Part shown: one piece after another, positions 6,671 through 14,355 of the stretch
Layout: every line of letters begins with the position of its first letter
How positions within the stretch are numbered: the stretch's first letter is position 1
Notes under the pieces: generated by a model
The model's database searches: none
Seen by the model: only the letters and a program-made list of their open reading frames with translations
What the model was told of the DNA's origin: nothing
Program-made: the position numbers and the translations under genes
Assembly (NCBI GenBank): GCA_002348185.1
Contig: DDYW01000210.1
Location: 4,575-19,870, forward strand
DNA from: Candidatus Hydrogenedentes bacterium UBA2224
Lineage (GTDB): Bacteria; Hydrogenedentota; Hydrogenedentia; Hydrogenedentales; SLHB01
DNA length: 15,296 nt
Direction: 5' to 3'

Positions 6671-7093
6671 ATGATGAGCAAGAAACAGTCGGTCATCAGC
6701 AAATTCGACCAGGCTCGTCTGCAGGAAGTGATTGACACGATGAAAGCGCAGAGCGGCAAGCGGGAATGGTCCCGCGGGGAAGAACTGCAGCGGAAACTCA
6801 ATGAAGCGACGGCGATGGAGCCGGCCGAGATTCCGTCCGATGTGATCACCATGAACTCCATCGCGCGCGTTCGCGACAAGGACTCCAAGCAGGAAGGCGT
6901 GTACAATCTGGTGTTTCCTTCCGACAGCAAACCGCTGGAAGGGCGGGTCTCGGTGTTGTCGTCTCTCGGTCTGGCGCTGTTCGGGTCGCACATTGGCGAC
7001 GTGGTCGAATGGGAGACCCCGAAAGGGCTCCGGCATCTCGAGGTCATCGGGCTGATCTACCAGCCGGAATCCGCGCGGCACTGGACCCTGTGA
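6671..7093 (+). CDS. rnk: Stand-alone Rnk-like RNA polymerase-binding protein
   Basis: This 140-residue protein has the same fold and motifs as the C-terminal domain of the upstream fusion: an N-terminal helical segment (about 10-50), then IPSDVITMNSIARV (54-67), LVFPSD (80-85), GLALFGSHIGD (100-110) and a terminal IYQPESARHWTL. The length matches E. coli Rnk (about 136 residues). Known Rnk proteins bind RNA polymerase near the secondary channel and modulate other secondary-channel factors. AAAGGAG at 6659-6665 lies 5 bases before ATG 6671 and 8 before ATG 6674, so either methionine could start the protein. It lies 176 bases downstream of the fusion gene in the same orientation; no convincing terminator or promoter was seen in the gap, so co-transcription is possible. 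It is probably an ancient paralogue of the fused domain. Confidence 0.88.
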   Translation: MMSKKQSVISKFDQARLQEVIDTMKAQSGKREWSRGEELQRKLNEATAMEPAEIPSDVITMNSIARVRDKDSKQEGVYNLVFPSDSKPLEGRVSVLSSLGLALFGSHIGDVVEWETPKGLRHLEVIGLIYQPESARHWTL

Positions 7094-7177
7094 TCGGGCA
7101 ATGCCCGGCCCCGGGAGGTTCGCACCCGCCGCGGGACAGCGCGTTTTGTTTGCTGCGTCACGACAGGAGGGCTTGAG

Positions 7178-7807
7178 ATGGACGCCGGCTTGTGGCTGAC
7201 AGGCATTCTCGTCTTCCTTGCACGGATCGTCGACGTGTCGATGGGGACCTTTCGGACCCTGATGACCGTTCAGGGCCGGATGGTGATCGCGTTTCTCCTG
7301 GGCTTTGTGGAGGTGATCATCTGGGTGTTCGTGGTCAGCACGGTCGTGAGCCAGCTTCGGGAATCGCCCGTCCTGGTCTTGTTCTATGCGCTTGGCTTCG
7401 CGTGCGGGAACGTCGTTGGGATTCTGGTTGAAGGGAAACTCGCGCTCGGGAACATTGCGCTCAACGTCATTTCCACGAAAGGCGGCAGCGTGCTGGCGAG
7501 CGCGCTTCGGGCGGCGGGCCAGCCCGTGACTGTTTTCGCGGGCATGGGCATGTCCGGTCCGGTCGAACAACTATTCATGGTGTGCCAGCGGCGGGACATC
7601 AAGCGGCTGCTTTCCATCGTCAAGCGCGTCGATGCCGGCGCGCTGGTGATTACGGATATGGTCCGGGGCATCAACAAGAGCCCGCAACTGCTCGCCACGC
7701 CGGGCCGCGCGGCGCTGCGCACGGAAGCGGCCCCGCCGCCGCACGGCGAGGTGGCGGCAGGCCAGCCGCAGCCCGACGGGAACCGCGAACGCGAACAGAG
7801 CGCTTGA
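7178..7807 (+). CDS. UPF0316 family membrane protein with DUF2179 domain
   Basis: This 209-residue protein has about three transmembrane segments near residues 5-22, 36-58 and 64-84, then a cytosolic domain (about 95-165) of the DUF2179 type. The pattern TFRTLMTVQGR, then FVEVIIWVFVVS, then ALGFACGNVVGILVEGKLALG and INVIS-like NVIST matches the UPF0316 family (B. subtilis YebE-like), whose function is unknown. The domain may bind a ligand, but no binding residues can be assigned from this sequence. The last 40 or so residues are rich in Ala, Pro and Gln and are probably a disordered extension beyond the usual family length. AGGAGG lies 7 bases before the ATG. It has the same orientation as the rnk gene 84 bases upstream, but there is no evidence of a functional link. 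Confidence 0.88.
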   Translation: MDAGLWLTGILVFLARIVDVSMGTFRTLMTVQGRMVIAFLLGFVEVIIWVFVVSTVVSQLRESPVLVLFYALGFACGNVVGILVEGKLALGNIALNVISTKGGSVLASALRAAGQPVTVFAGMGMSGPVEQLFMVCQRRDIKRLLSIVKRVDAGALVITDMVRGINKSPQLLATPGRAALRTEAAPPPHGEVAAGQPQPDGNREREQSA

Positions 7808-7945
7808 TAGCGCGGCGCGACGGTTTTACAATCATGCGTTCGGAAGTCTGTCCGAGACCGTGATGAGGCGCGCAACCGCCCTGTTCCGGAATGTACCAGG
7901 GTACGATTCGCCGGAAGGGGGCTGAAGAGCCGGGAGAACCAAAAC

Positions 7946-8647
7946 ATGATGAAGCACATGGGGATTGTCGTATTGATTCTGTGTCTGGGCGGGGCCGGGT
8001 ATGCCCAGGACACCGCGCCGGCGGCGGAAGCCAAGCCGGTCCACCCCGACGTGAGCACCTGGAAGGACCTGTTCAAGCCCGACCTGTCCAACGCGGACAA
8101 GCCGGAAGGCGTGTGGACCTTCGAAAACGGCGAACTGACCGCGACCGAGGATCAGGCGATCTGGTCGAAGAAGGACTACGCCAATTTCGTCCTCGACCTG
8201 GAGTTCAAGACGGCCGAAGGCACCAACAGCGGGGTCATTGTGTATTGCAGCGACCCGGAAAACTGGATTCCCAACGCGGTGGAGATCCAGATCGCCGATG
8301 ATTTCGCCGAGAAATGGGCCAATTCGCCCAAGACCTGGCAGTGCGGCGCGGTCTTCGGCCACCTTGCGCCCACGAAGAGCGCGGTCAAAAAGCCCGGCGA
8401 ATGGAACCGCATGACGGTGACCTGTAAGGGCCAGCAGATCGATGTGCTGCTGAACGGGGAACATGTCGCGTCGATGGACATGAGTCTATGGACCTCGGCG
8501 AAGACCAATCCGGACGGCTCCGAAATTCCGGCGTGGCTGAGCCGTCCCAAGGCCGAGCTGCCCACGAAGGGCCGCATCGGGTTCCAGGGCAAGCATGCCG
8601 GCGCGCCCATCTGGTTCCGCAACATCAAGGTGAACGCGCTGAAGTAG
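7946..8647 (+). CDS. Secreted DUF1080 (3-keto-disaccharide hydrolase-like) protein
   Basis: This 233-residue protein has a signal peptide (MMKHMGIVVLILCLGGAGYA, likely cleaved before QDT) and one DUF1080 domain, a concanavalin/LamG-like fold. Landmarks are WKDLFKPDLSN (about 42), WTFENGELTA, FVLDLEFKTAEGTNSGVIVY, NAVEIQIAD, GEWNRMTVTCKGQQIDVLLNGEHV and the closing GRIGFQGKHAGAPIWFRNIKV. Some DUF1080 proteins hydrolyse 3-keto-glycosides; most are uncharacterised and are abundant in Planctomycetota, Verrucomicrobiota and similar phyla. Tandem ATGs at 7946 and 7949 follow a GGGAG about 9 bases upstream. It is flanked by unrelated genes, and a convergent gene follows. The domain call is firm; the substrate is unknown. 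Confidence 0.92.
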   Translation: MMKHMGIVVLILCLGGAGYAQDTAPAAEAKPVHPDVSTWKDLFKPDLSNADKPEGVWTFENGELTATEDQAIWSKKDYANFVLDLEFKTAEGTNSGVIVYCSDPENWIPNAVEIQIADDFAEKWANSPKTWQCGAVFGHLAPTKSAVKKPGEWNRMTVTCKGQQIDVLLNGEHVASMDMSLWTSAKTNPDGSEIPAWLSRPKAELPTKGRIGFQGKHAGAPIWFRNIKVNALK

Positions 8648-8684
8648 ACCGTACGCGCGCGGCCATCACCCCCATCAACGACAG

Positions 8685-8714
8685 GACCTGTGCGGCTCCC
8701 ATGCCGTACAGGTC
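8685..8714. terminator. Hairpin between convergent genes, possible bidirectional terminator
   Basis: An 11-bp stem (8685-8695 with 8704-8714, one G-T wobble; outer part gacctgt/acaggtc) encloses an 8-base loop. It fills the 81-base gap between the DUF1080 stop and the stop of the convergent phosphoesterase-like gene. Neither side carries a strong T run, so termination strength is uncertain. Confidence 0.5.
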
Positions 8715-8728
8715 TTGTGCATTGTGTG

Positions 8729-9391
8729 CTACAGTCCCGCCTCGTCCATCCGCTGCCGGACGAGGCCCGCATCGTAAGGGACCTCGTGGAAGGCGACGGT
8801 CCAGGGCTCGGATTCGGTGTCGACGAGGGCGAATCGGGCGCCGTCCGCGCCGTCCGCGGCGCCGGGACAGACGAACAGGGTGTCCTGGACGTGCCGCGCG
8901 AACGGCGTTTCGGACCCACCACAGAGGATGAGACGGGCGTTGGCCACTTCGCGCTGGCGTTCGAAGACCTCGGGGGCGGTTTCGGCGGTCAGGCGTTCCT
9001 TCGTGCCGGTGGGGGCGCCGTGGCACAGCAGGATGTCGATCTCCTCGAGGGTGAAGCGGCGTTCCCGGGGAAGCGTGCCGAGCCATTCGAGATTGACGCT
9101 GGCCGTGTGGGCATGGGTCCATTCCAGGCCGCGACGCACGTCTTCGGGGAGCTTGCGCATCATCCGTTCGCTGCTGCGCAGGAAGCGCGCGGCGGCGCGG
9201 TCCTCGGTCCCCTGCACGGTGGGGATGTTGCGCTCGCGGAGAATCCCGACGACCTCGTTTGGCCAGGGATACCTGCCGACACAATTGCCGGCATTGAATA
9301 CCGTCTCGATGCCGCGTTCGTCTACGGCCTCGAGAATGGCTTGCAGCGCGGGAAAGTTACCCCGTACCGCGCAGAAAATGGCCAGATACAT
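8729..9391 (-). CDS. Calcineurin-like metallophosphoesterase homologue lacking metal ligands (likely pseudoenzyme)
   Basis: This 220-residue protein has the overall sequence plan of the YfcE/MJ0936-type phosphodiesterase family (calcineurin-like superfamily domain): a start motif with GN-x-x-A-L-x-A-I-L, then VG-x-x-P-x-x-NEVV-x-x-LR, I-P-x-V-x-G, and later L-x-HG-x-P. The metal-binding residues are largely replaced. SDIHGN becomes CAVRGN (6-12), LGD-x-VG becomes AGNCVG (34-39), GNHD becomes GTED (61-64), and GHTH-x-P becomes GGSETP (158-163). Only the His of CHGAP (123-127) remains. The expected NPGSVG turn reads CPGAAD (175-180). Despite this, the frame is full-length and intact, which argues against simple decay. 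ATG 9391 is preferred because the family motif starts immediately after it; a GTG at 9427 has no ribosome-binding site. Enzymatic activity is doubtful; a binding or regulatory role is inferred. Confidence 0.8.
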   Translation of the reverse strand: MYLAIFCAVRGNFPALQAILEAVDERGIETVFNAGNCVGRYPWPNEVVGILRERNIPTVQGTEDRAAARFLRSSERMMRKLPEDVRRGLEWTHAHTASVNLEWLGTLPRERRFTLEEIDILLCHGAPTGTKERLTAETAPEVFERQREVANARLILCGGSETPFARHVQDTLFVCPGAADGADGARFALVDTESEPWTVAFHEVPYDAGLVRQRMDEAGL

Positions 9392-9459
9392 GGCGTAAAC
9401 TCGCACTCCCCGTGTATTGCGTGACACGCTCGCGTCGGCTGCACAACGCCGTGGCGAGT

Positions 9460-9489
9460 ACTATAGCGGTGCGGCAGCGCATCCCGCAA
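9460..9489 (-). promoter_or_regulatory. Weak candidate promoter of the phosphoesterase-like gene
   Basis: On the minus strand, TATAGT (9465-9460) matches the -10 consensus at five of six positions. It is preceded by an 18-base spacer and a poor -35 box, TTGCGG (9489-9484). It would start transcription about 60 bases before the ATG at 9391. Confidence 0.3.
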
Positions 9490-9622
9490 GGCTTCGTAAC
9501 GGCAAACAGGGCAAAGCGTTACAAAATTCTCACAATGACGTCAACGCGATACGGATCGCGATTCGCCCTTACTGGCAAGGGTTTTGGGGCTCAAAAATCT
9601 CAATGGCCTTGAAAAATAAGGC

Positions 9623-9649
9623 TTGACAAAACGCTATTTAATTTGTAAT
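9623..9649 (+). promoter_or_regulatory. Promoter of the HU gene
   Basis: A perfect -35 box, TTGACA (9623-9628), is followed after 15 bases by TGTAAT (9644-9649, five of six matches) in an AT-rich stretch. The spacing is short, so the exact -10 position may differ by a few bases. It implies a leader of about 135 bases before the HU start. Confidence 0.5.
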
Positions 9650-9790
9650 CAAACGTGCGGGCCAACGAGACGAGGGGGCCCTTGGGGAGTTAAATTGCCG
9701 TGAGGAGCAGGCGCCTGTTGCGCCTCGCGATTCCGCGGCGGTGTCTTCGGGAAGCCTGAGGGGCTTTCACGATGCCAGGAGGAGAATCCA

Positions 9791-10084
9791 ATGTCAGGTA
9801 AGAAGCCCATGACGAAAGCGCAGATCGTAGGCGCGCTGGCCGACAAGACCGGCCTGACCAAGAAGGACGTTGCGGCGGTCCTCGAAGAGATGAAAGAGAT
9901 TGCGTACAAAGAGGCCAAGACCGGTTTCACGATTCCGGGGCTCGGCAAACTCGTCGTCGTGAATCGCAAGGCCCGCACGGGGCGCAATCCGGCCACCGGC
10001 GAATCCATCAAGATCCCCGCGAAGAAGGTCTTGAAGTTCCGCATCGCCAAGGCCGCGAAGGACGCGATTGCCCCGAAGAAGTAA
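9791..10084 (+). CDS. HU/IHF-family DNA-binding protein
   Basis: This 97-residue, lysine-rich, nucleoid-associated protein works as a dimer that bends DNA. The helical half (MTKAQIVGALADKTGLTKKDVAAVLEEM, about 7-34) is followed by IPGLGKLVVVNRKARTGRNP (48-67), the hallmark of the beta-arm region, and TGESIKIPAKKVLKFR. The usual GFGKF reads GLGKL. Length is typical (90-100). AGGAGGAG at 9777-9784 lies 6 bases before the ATG, consistent with high expression. The gene has its own promoter and is followed by a GC-rich hairpin, so it is probably monocistronic. Whether it acts as HU or IHF cannot be decided, although the lone gene suggests a homodimer. Confidence 0.96.
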   Translation: MSGKKPMTKAQIVGALADKTGLTKKDVAAVLEEMKEIAYKEAKTGFTIPGLGKLVVVNRKARTGRNPATGESIKIPAKKVLKFRIAKAAKDAIAPKK

Positions 10085-10108
10085 GGGGAGACACGCCCGA
10101 ATTCACCA

Positions 10109-10139
10109 GGACCGGCCCGGAGACGCTCCGGGCCGGTCC
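10109..10139 (+). terminator. Hairpin terminator after the HU gene
   Basis: A perfect 13-bp GC-rich stem (10109-10121 with 10127-10139) has a 5-base loop and lies 25 bases after the HU stop codon. It is followed only by GTGTT rather than a long T run. Its position, between HU and the pyr promoter, fits a terminator. Confidence 0.7.
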
Positions 10140-10171
10140 CGGTGTTATGGCCGACGCCGCGCGCCGCGGAT

Positions 10172-10200
10172 TTGACAGCGTTCACGCCGGTTGCTAAGAT
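10172..10200 (+). promoter_or_regulatory. Promoter of the pyrR-pyrB-pyrC-carA operon
   Basis: A perfect TTGACA (10172-10177), a 17-base spacer and TAAGAT (10195-10200) form a strong sigma70-like promoter. Transcription would start near 10206-10208, about 50 bases before the leader terminator. Confidence 0.75.
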
Positions 10201-10206
10201 CTATAA

Positions 10207-10288
10207 AACCGACCCGGAGGGGCGTATCCCAGTGAGAACCGCGACGCGCGTAAAGCACCTTCTCAGCGAATGAGAAGGCCTTTTTTTT
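10207..10288 (+). promoter_or_regulatory. PyrR-type transcription attenuator leader
   Basis: The leader between the pyr promoter and pyrR can form two exclusive structures. TGAGAA at 10233-10238 is complementary to TTCTCA at 10260-10265, the 5' arm of the intrinsic terminator, and is an exact copy of part of that terminator's 3' arm (10271-10276). Pairing upstream would free the terminator's 3' arm and allow read-through. The upstream element lies in UCCCAGUGAGAA (10227-10238), which resembles the known PyrR-binding loop (UCC-N-GNGAG core) with one extra base. In the known mechanism, UMP-bound PyrR stabilises the anti-antiterminator hairpin and so permits termination. The first gene of the operon is pyrR itself, which supports this reading. 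I could not resolve a convincing anti-antiterminator stem by eye. Confidence 0.68.
10258..10288 (+). terminator. Intrinsic terminator in the pyr leader
   Basis: A perfect 8-bp stem (ccttctca, 10258-10265, with tgagaagg, 10271-10278) has a GCGAA loop, followed after two bases by eight T residues (10281-10288). It lies upstream of the first gene of the operon, so it must be regulated. Read-through is needed for pyrimidine gene expression. Confidence 0.9.
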
Positions 10289-10337
10289 GTCTGCGCGGCG
10301 CGAGGCCTCCGGGCGAAATGCGGATTCAGGATTGCTC

Positions 10338-10925
10338 ATGAACGAAGCGGACAATTCCCCGGAAATGACGGTGGTGATGGACCATGAGGCCATCGACGCG
10401 GCGCTGCGGCGCATTGCGCAGGAGATCGTCGCGGACGGCGAGGCGTTGCCGGACGTGGCGCTTCTCGGCATCCTCAGCCGCGGCCGGCCGTTGGCGGATC
10501 GGCTGGCCGCCTGCATCGAGAGCCTGACCGGCACACGCCCGCGGGTGGGTTCGCTGGCCACCACCCTGTACCGCGACGATCTGCGCAGCGGGCGCGTCCC
10601 CGCAACCGTGGGCAATGAGACGCACTTCGATTTCGATGTGGACGGCATGACGGTCATCCTGGTGGATGACGTGATTGCGGCGGGGCGGACGATCCGGGCG
10701 GCGTTGGACGAGGTGATGGATTACGGCCGGCCCCAGCGCATTCAGTTGGCGTGCCTGGTCGACCGTGGCCTGCGCGAGCTGCCGATTCAACCCGACTACC
10801 TGGGATGGTCTCTGGCCACGGCCCCGAACGATCATGTGTCGGTGCGCATCCGCGAAATCGACGGCGAAGACGCGGTCCTTCTCGAGCGTGGGGTGAGCGG
10901 CGCAGCGGACGAGGAGAATACCTGA
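10338..10925 (+). CDS. pyrR: Bifunctional PyrR: pyr operon attenuator protein / uracil phosphoribosyltransferase-like
   Basis: This 195-residue type I phosphoribosyltransferase has the PRPP loop VILVDDVIAAGRT at 106-118, GILSRGRPLADRL (44-56), GSLATTLYRDDL (71-82) and LVDRGLRELPIQPDYLG (140-156). All are diagnostic of PyrR, although a His usual in the last motif (DRGHREL) is Leu here. PyrR binds leader RNA in response to UMP/UTP and often has uracil phosphoribosyltransferase activity. The ATG at 10338 follows AGG at 7 bases; the frame extends back to a TTG inside the terminator T tract, which cannot be the start. It is the first gene of the operon, with a 1-base gap to pyrB. The attenuator just upstream is its expected target. 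Confidence 0.93.
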   Translation: MNEADNSPEMTVVMDHEAIDAALRRIAQEIVADGEALPDVALLGILSRGRPLADRLAACIESLTGTRPRVGSLATTLYRDDLRSGRVPATVGNETHFDFDVDGMTVILVDDVIAAGRTIRAALDEVMDYGRPQRIQLACLVDRGLRELPIQPDYLGWSLATAPNDHVSVRIREIDGEDAVLLERGVSGAADEENT

Positions 10926-10926
10926 G

Positions 10927-11927
<1,001 letters not shown>

Positions 11928-11931
<4 letters not shown>

Positions 11932-13199
11932 GTGTTGTCATCAAGAATGGACACGTGATTGACCCGGCCTCGAACACGTCGGCGCCCCTGGATGTGCTGA
12001 TTATTGGCGACCGCATCGCGCGCCTCGGGACGGACCTGCGCGGGAGCGAGGAGATCGATGCCACGGGCTGCATCGTATGCCCGGGCCTGGTGGACATCCA
12101 CGTGCATTTCCGCGAGCCGGGCTTCGAGTCGAAGGAGACCATCGCCACGGGCAGCCAGGCCGCGGCGCGCGGCGGGTTCACGTCCGTGGTGACGATGCCG
12201 AATACGGAGCCGCCCATCGACAACGGGGGGATGGTGGAATTCGTCAACCGGCGCGCCCGCGAGACGGCCTGCATCAAGGTCTGGCCCGCGGCCGCGGCCA
12301 CCAAGGGCCGGGCCGGCGCCGAGATGACCGAGATGGCCGAGCTGAAGGCCGTGGGCGCCGTGGCGGTGACGGATGACGGCAGCGACATTGCGTCGAGCTG
12401 GGTGCTGCGGCGCTGCCTGGAATACGCGGACATGTGCGGCCTCACGTATCTCGGCCATTGCGAGGATGCGTCGCTGGTGCAGGGCGGGGCGATGAACGCC
12501 GGGCTCAATTCCACGAAGCTGGGCCTGTCGGGCATGCCCAAGGCGATGGAAGAGATCGCCGTGGCCCGTCTGGTGCGTCTGGCCAAACTGACCGGCGCGA
12601 AAGTCCACGTATGCCATGTCAGCAGCGCGGGCAGCGTCGAGATTGTGCGCTGGGCCAAGGCGCGGGGCATCCGGGTGACCTGCGAGACCGCTCCGCATTA
12701 CTTCACCCTGACCGACGACGCCGTGACGACCTTCGACACCAACGCGAAGATGAATCCGCCCCTCCGGGAGGCCGAGGATGTCGCGGCCATCAAGGAAGGG
12801 TTGCAGGACGGCGCGATCGACTGCATTGCGACGGACCACGCGCCGCACACCCCGACCGAGAAGGACGTCGAGTTTGATTATGCGCCCTTCGGCATTGTGG
12901 GGCTCGAAACCTCGCTGGGCCTGGTCGTGACGGAGTTGGTCGAGCCCGGCCTCCTCACGATGGAACAGGCCATCCGGCTGATGACCTGGGCGCCCGCGCA
13001 GATCCTGGACCTGCCGGCGGGCAAACTGGCGCAGGACGGCCCCGCGGACGTCACCGTGTTCGATCCGCACGCGGAATGGACGGTGGCTCCGGAGGCGTTT
13101 CTATCGAGAAGCCGCAACACGCCGTTCGCGGGCCGGGTGCTGCGCGGACGGGTCAAAGCGACCTTGTGCGACGGGCGCTTCGCCTATCGCGAAGCGTAA
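11928..13199 (+). CDS. pyrC: Dihydroorotase, class I
   Basis: This 423-residue amidohydrolase interconverts N-carbamoyl-aspartate and dihydroorotate. The metal motif DIHVHFREPGFESKE is at 56-70 (His58, His60), followed by the GGFTSVVTMPNTEPPIDN signature at 82-99. Other metal-region residues appear in LGHCED (175-180), HVCHVSS (227-233) and the catalytic ATDHAPH (301-307; Asp303). Substrate residues lie in KMNPPLR (274-280). Length and motifs place it in the class I (PyrC/PyrX-like, about 420-430 residues) group rather than the shorter E. coli type. The start overlaps the pyrB stop by four bases. Because the Zn ligands are intact, it should be active rather than a PyrX-type inactive partner. 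Confidence 0.97.
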
Positions 13200-13223
13200 A
13201 CGCGTGAAACGACACGGAACTCC

Positions 13224-14330
13224 ATGAGCAACACGAAGCGAGCCATCCTTGCAACTGAAAACGGCCTGGTGCTCGAGGGCGCCGCGGTGGGCGCCGAGGG
13301 CGAGACCACCGGCGAACTGGTGTTTAACACGAGCATGACGGGGTATCAGGAGATCCTGACGGACCCGTCGTACGCGGGCCAGGTCGTCACCATGACGTAT
13401 CCGCTCATCGGGAATTACGGGGTCAATCCGGAGGACGTGGAGTCGCGCCGCCCCTTTGTCGAAGGCTTTGTGATGCGCGAGTGCTGCATGCGGCCGAGCA
13501 ACTTCCGCGCGCGCCAGAGCCTCCCCGAGTATCTCAGGGAGCACAACATTGTGGCGATCGACGGCGTCGACACGCGCAGGATCACCAAGATGCTCCGCAC
13601 GGAAGGGGCGAAGAAGTGCGTCATCAGCACGGTCGATTTCGAGCACGACCGCCTCATCCGGAAGGCGCAGGACGCGCCGGACATGGCGGGGAGCGATTAC
13701 GTCAAGGCGGTGTCGGTCAAGGCGCCGTACGTATGGAATCCGGAGAAGCAGGACGCCGAGTTCAACGTGGTCGCGTTCGATTACGGGATCAAATACAACA
13801 TTCTCCGGCTGCTCGATGCGGCCGGGTGCCGGGTGACGGTGTTGCCCGCGACGGCGTCGGCGGAAGACGCGCTGGGCTGCGCTCCGGACGGCATCTTTCT
13901 GTCGAACGGCCCCGGGGATCCGGCGGCGCTGCCGTACATATATCCGACCGTGCAGGGCTTGTTCGGCAGGAAGCCCATTTTCGGCATCTGCCTGGGCCAC
14001 CAGATTCTCGGGCACGCGTTTGGCGGTACGACGTACAAGCTGAAGTTCGGACACCGGGGCGGCAATCAGCCTGTTATCAATCACGACACGGGAGCGGTCG
14101 AGATCAGCGCGCAAAACCACGGGTTTGCCGTGGATCCCGATTCGCTCGATCGCACGAAAGTGCGCATCACCCACAGCAACCTCAACGACCAGTCCGTCGA
14201 AGGCATGGAACACCTCGAAATGCCGGTGTTCAGCGTGCAGTACCATCCCGAGGCGTCGCCGGGCCCGCATGACAGCCGCTACCTCTTCGACAAGTTCATC
14301 GCCGCGATGCGCGCGTGGAAAACGAAGTAG
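13224..14330 (+). CDS. carA: Carbamoyl-phosphate synthase small (glutaminase) subunit
   Basis: This 368-residue protein hydrolyses glutamine and channels ammonia to the large subunit CarB, which makes carbamoyl phosphate for PyrB. The N-terminal CPSase_sm_chain domain (about 5-130) has the FNTSMTGYQEILTDPSYAGQ signature at 34-53. The class I glutamine amidotransferase domain (about 181-365) has FLSNGPGDP (225-233), nucleophile Cys256 in GICLGHQ, and His341/Glu343 in YHPEASPGPHD. Length is near the usual 370-385. It lies 24 bases after pyrC; the ribosome-binding site is weak (GGAA), unlike its neighbours. carB does not follow within the window, so it must lie elsewhere or further on. Confidence 0.98.
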   Translation: MSNTKRAILATENGLVLEGAAVGAEGETTGELVFNTSMTGYQEILTDPSYAGQVVTMTYPLIGNYGVNPEDVESRRPFVEGFVMRECCMRPSNFRARQSLPEYLREHNIVAIDGVDTRRITKMLRTEGAKKCVISTVDFEHDRLIRKAQDAPDMAGSDYVKAVSVKAPYVWNPEKQDAEFNVVAFDYGIKYNILRLLDAAGCRVTVLPATASAEDALGCAPDGIFLSNGPGDPAALPYIYPTVQGLFGRKPIFGICLGHQILGHAFGGTTYKLKFGHRGGNQPVINHDTGAVEISAQNHGFAVDPDSLDRTKVRITHSNLNDQSVEGMEHLEMPVFSVQYHPEASPGPHDSRYLFDKFIAAMRAWKTK

Positions 14331-14355
14331 CCGCGCCGCCGGGAAGGGGAGCCGC

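Larger units (their letters stand above)
9392..9790. other. Divergent intergenic region upstream of HU gene
   Basis: This 399-base gap lies between the phosphoesterase-like gene (minus) and the HU gene (plus), and is more AT-rich than its surroundings around 9520-9655. It contains a possible weak leftward promoter (9460-9489), a 6-bp inverted repeat GTAACG/CGTTAC (9496-9501 and 9517-9522), the HU promoter (9623-9649), and a leader of about 135 bases including a 10-bp palindrome, CAGGCGCCTG, at 9708-9717. No convincing gene was seen. Confidence 0.6.

Noticed and set aside
7095..7107. Small hairpin (cgggc/gcccg) right after the rnk stop
   Set aside because: A 5-bp stem with a 3-base loop and no T run is too weak to call as a terminator in GC-rich DNA.
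9536..9543. TGACGTCA palindrome
   Set aside because: It is a single 8-bp palindrome with no second copy and no positional link to a promoter; likely chance.
10287..10337. Upstream start for pyrR at a TTG
   Set aside because: The codon lies at the end of the terminator T tract, with no ribosome-binding site. The ATG at 10338 has one and matches family length.
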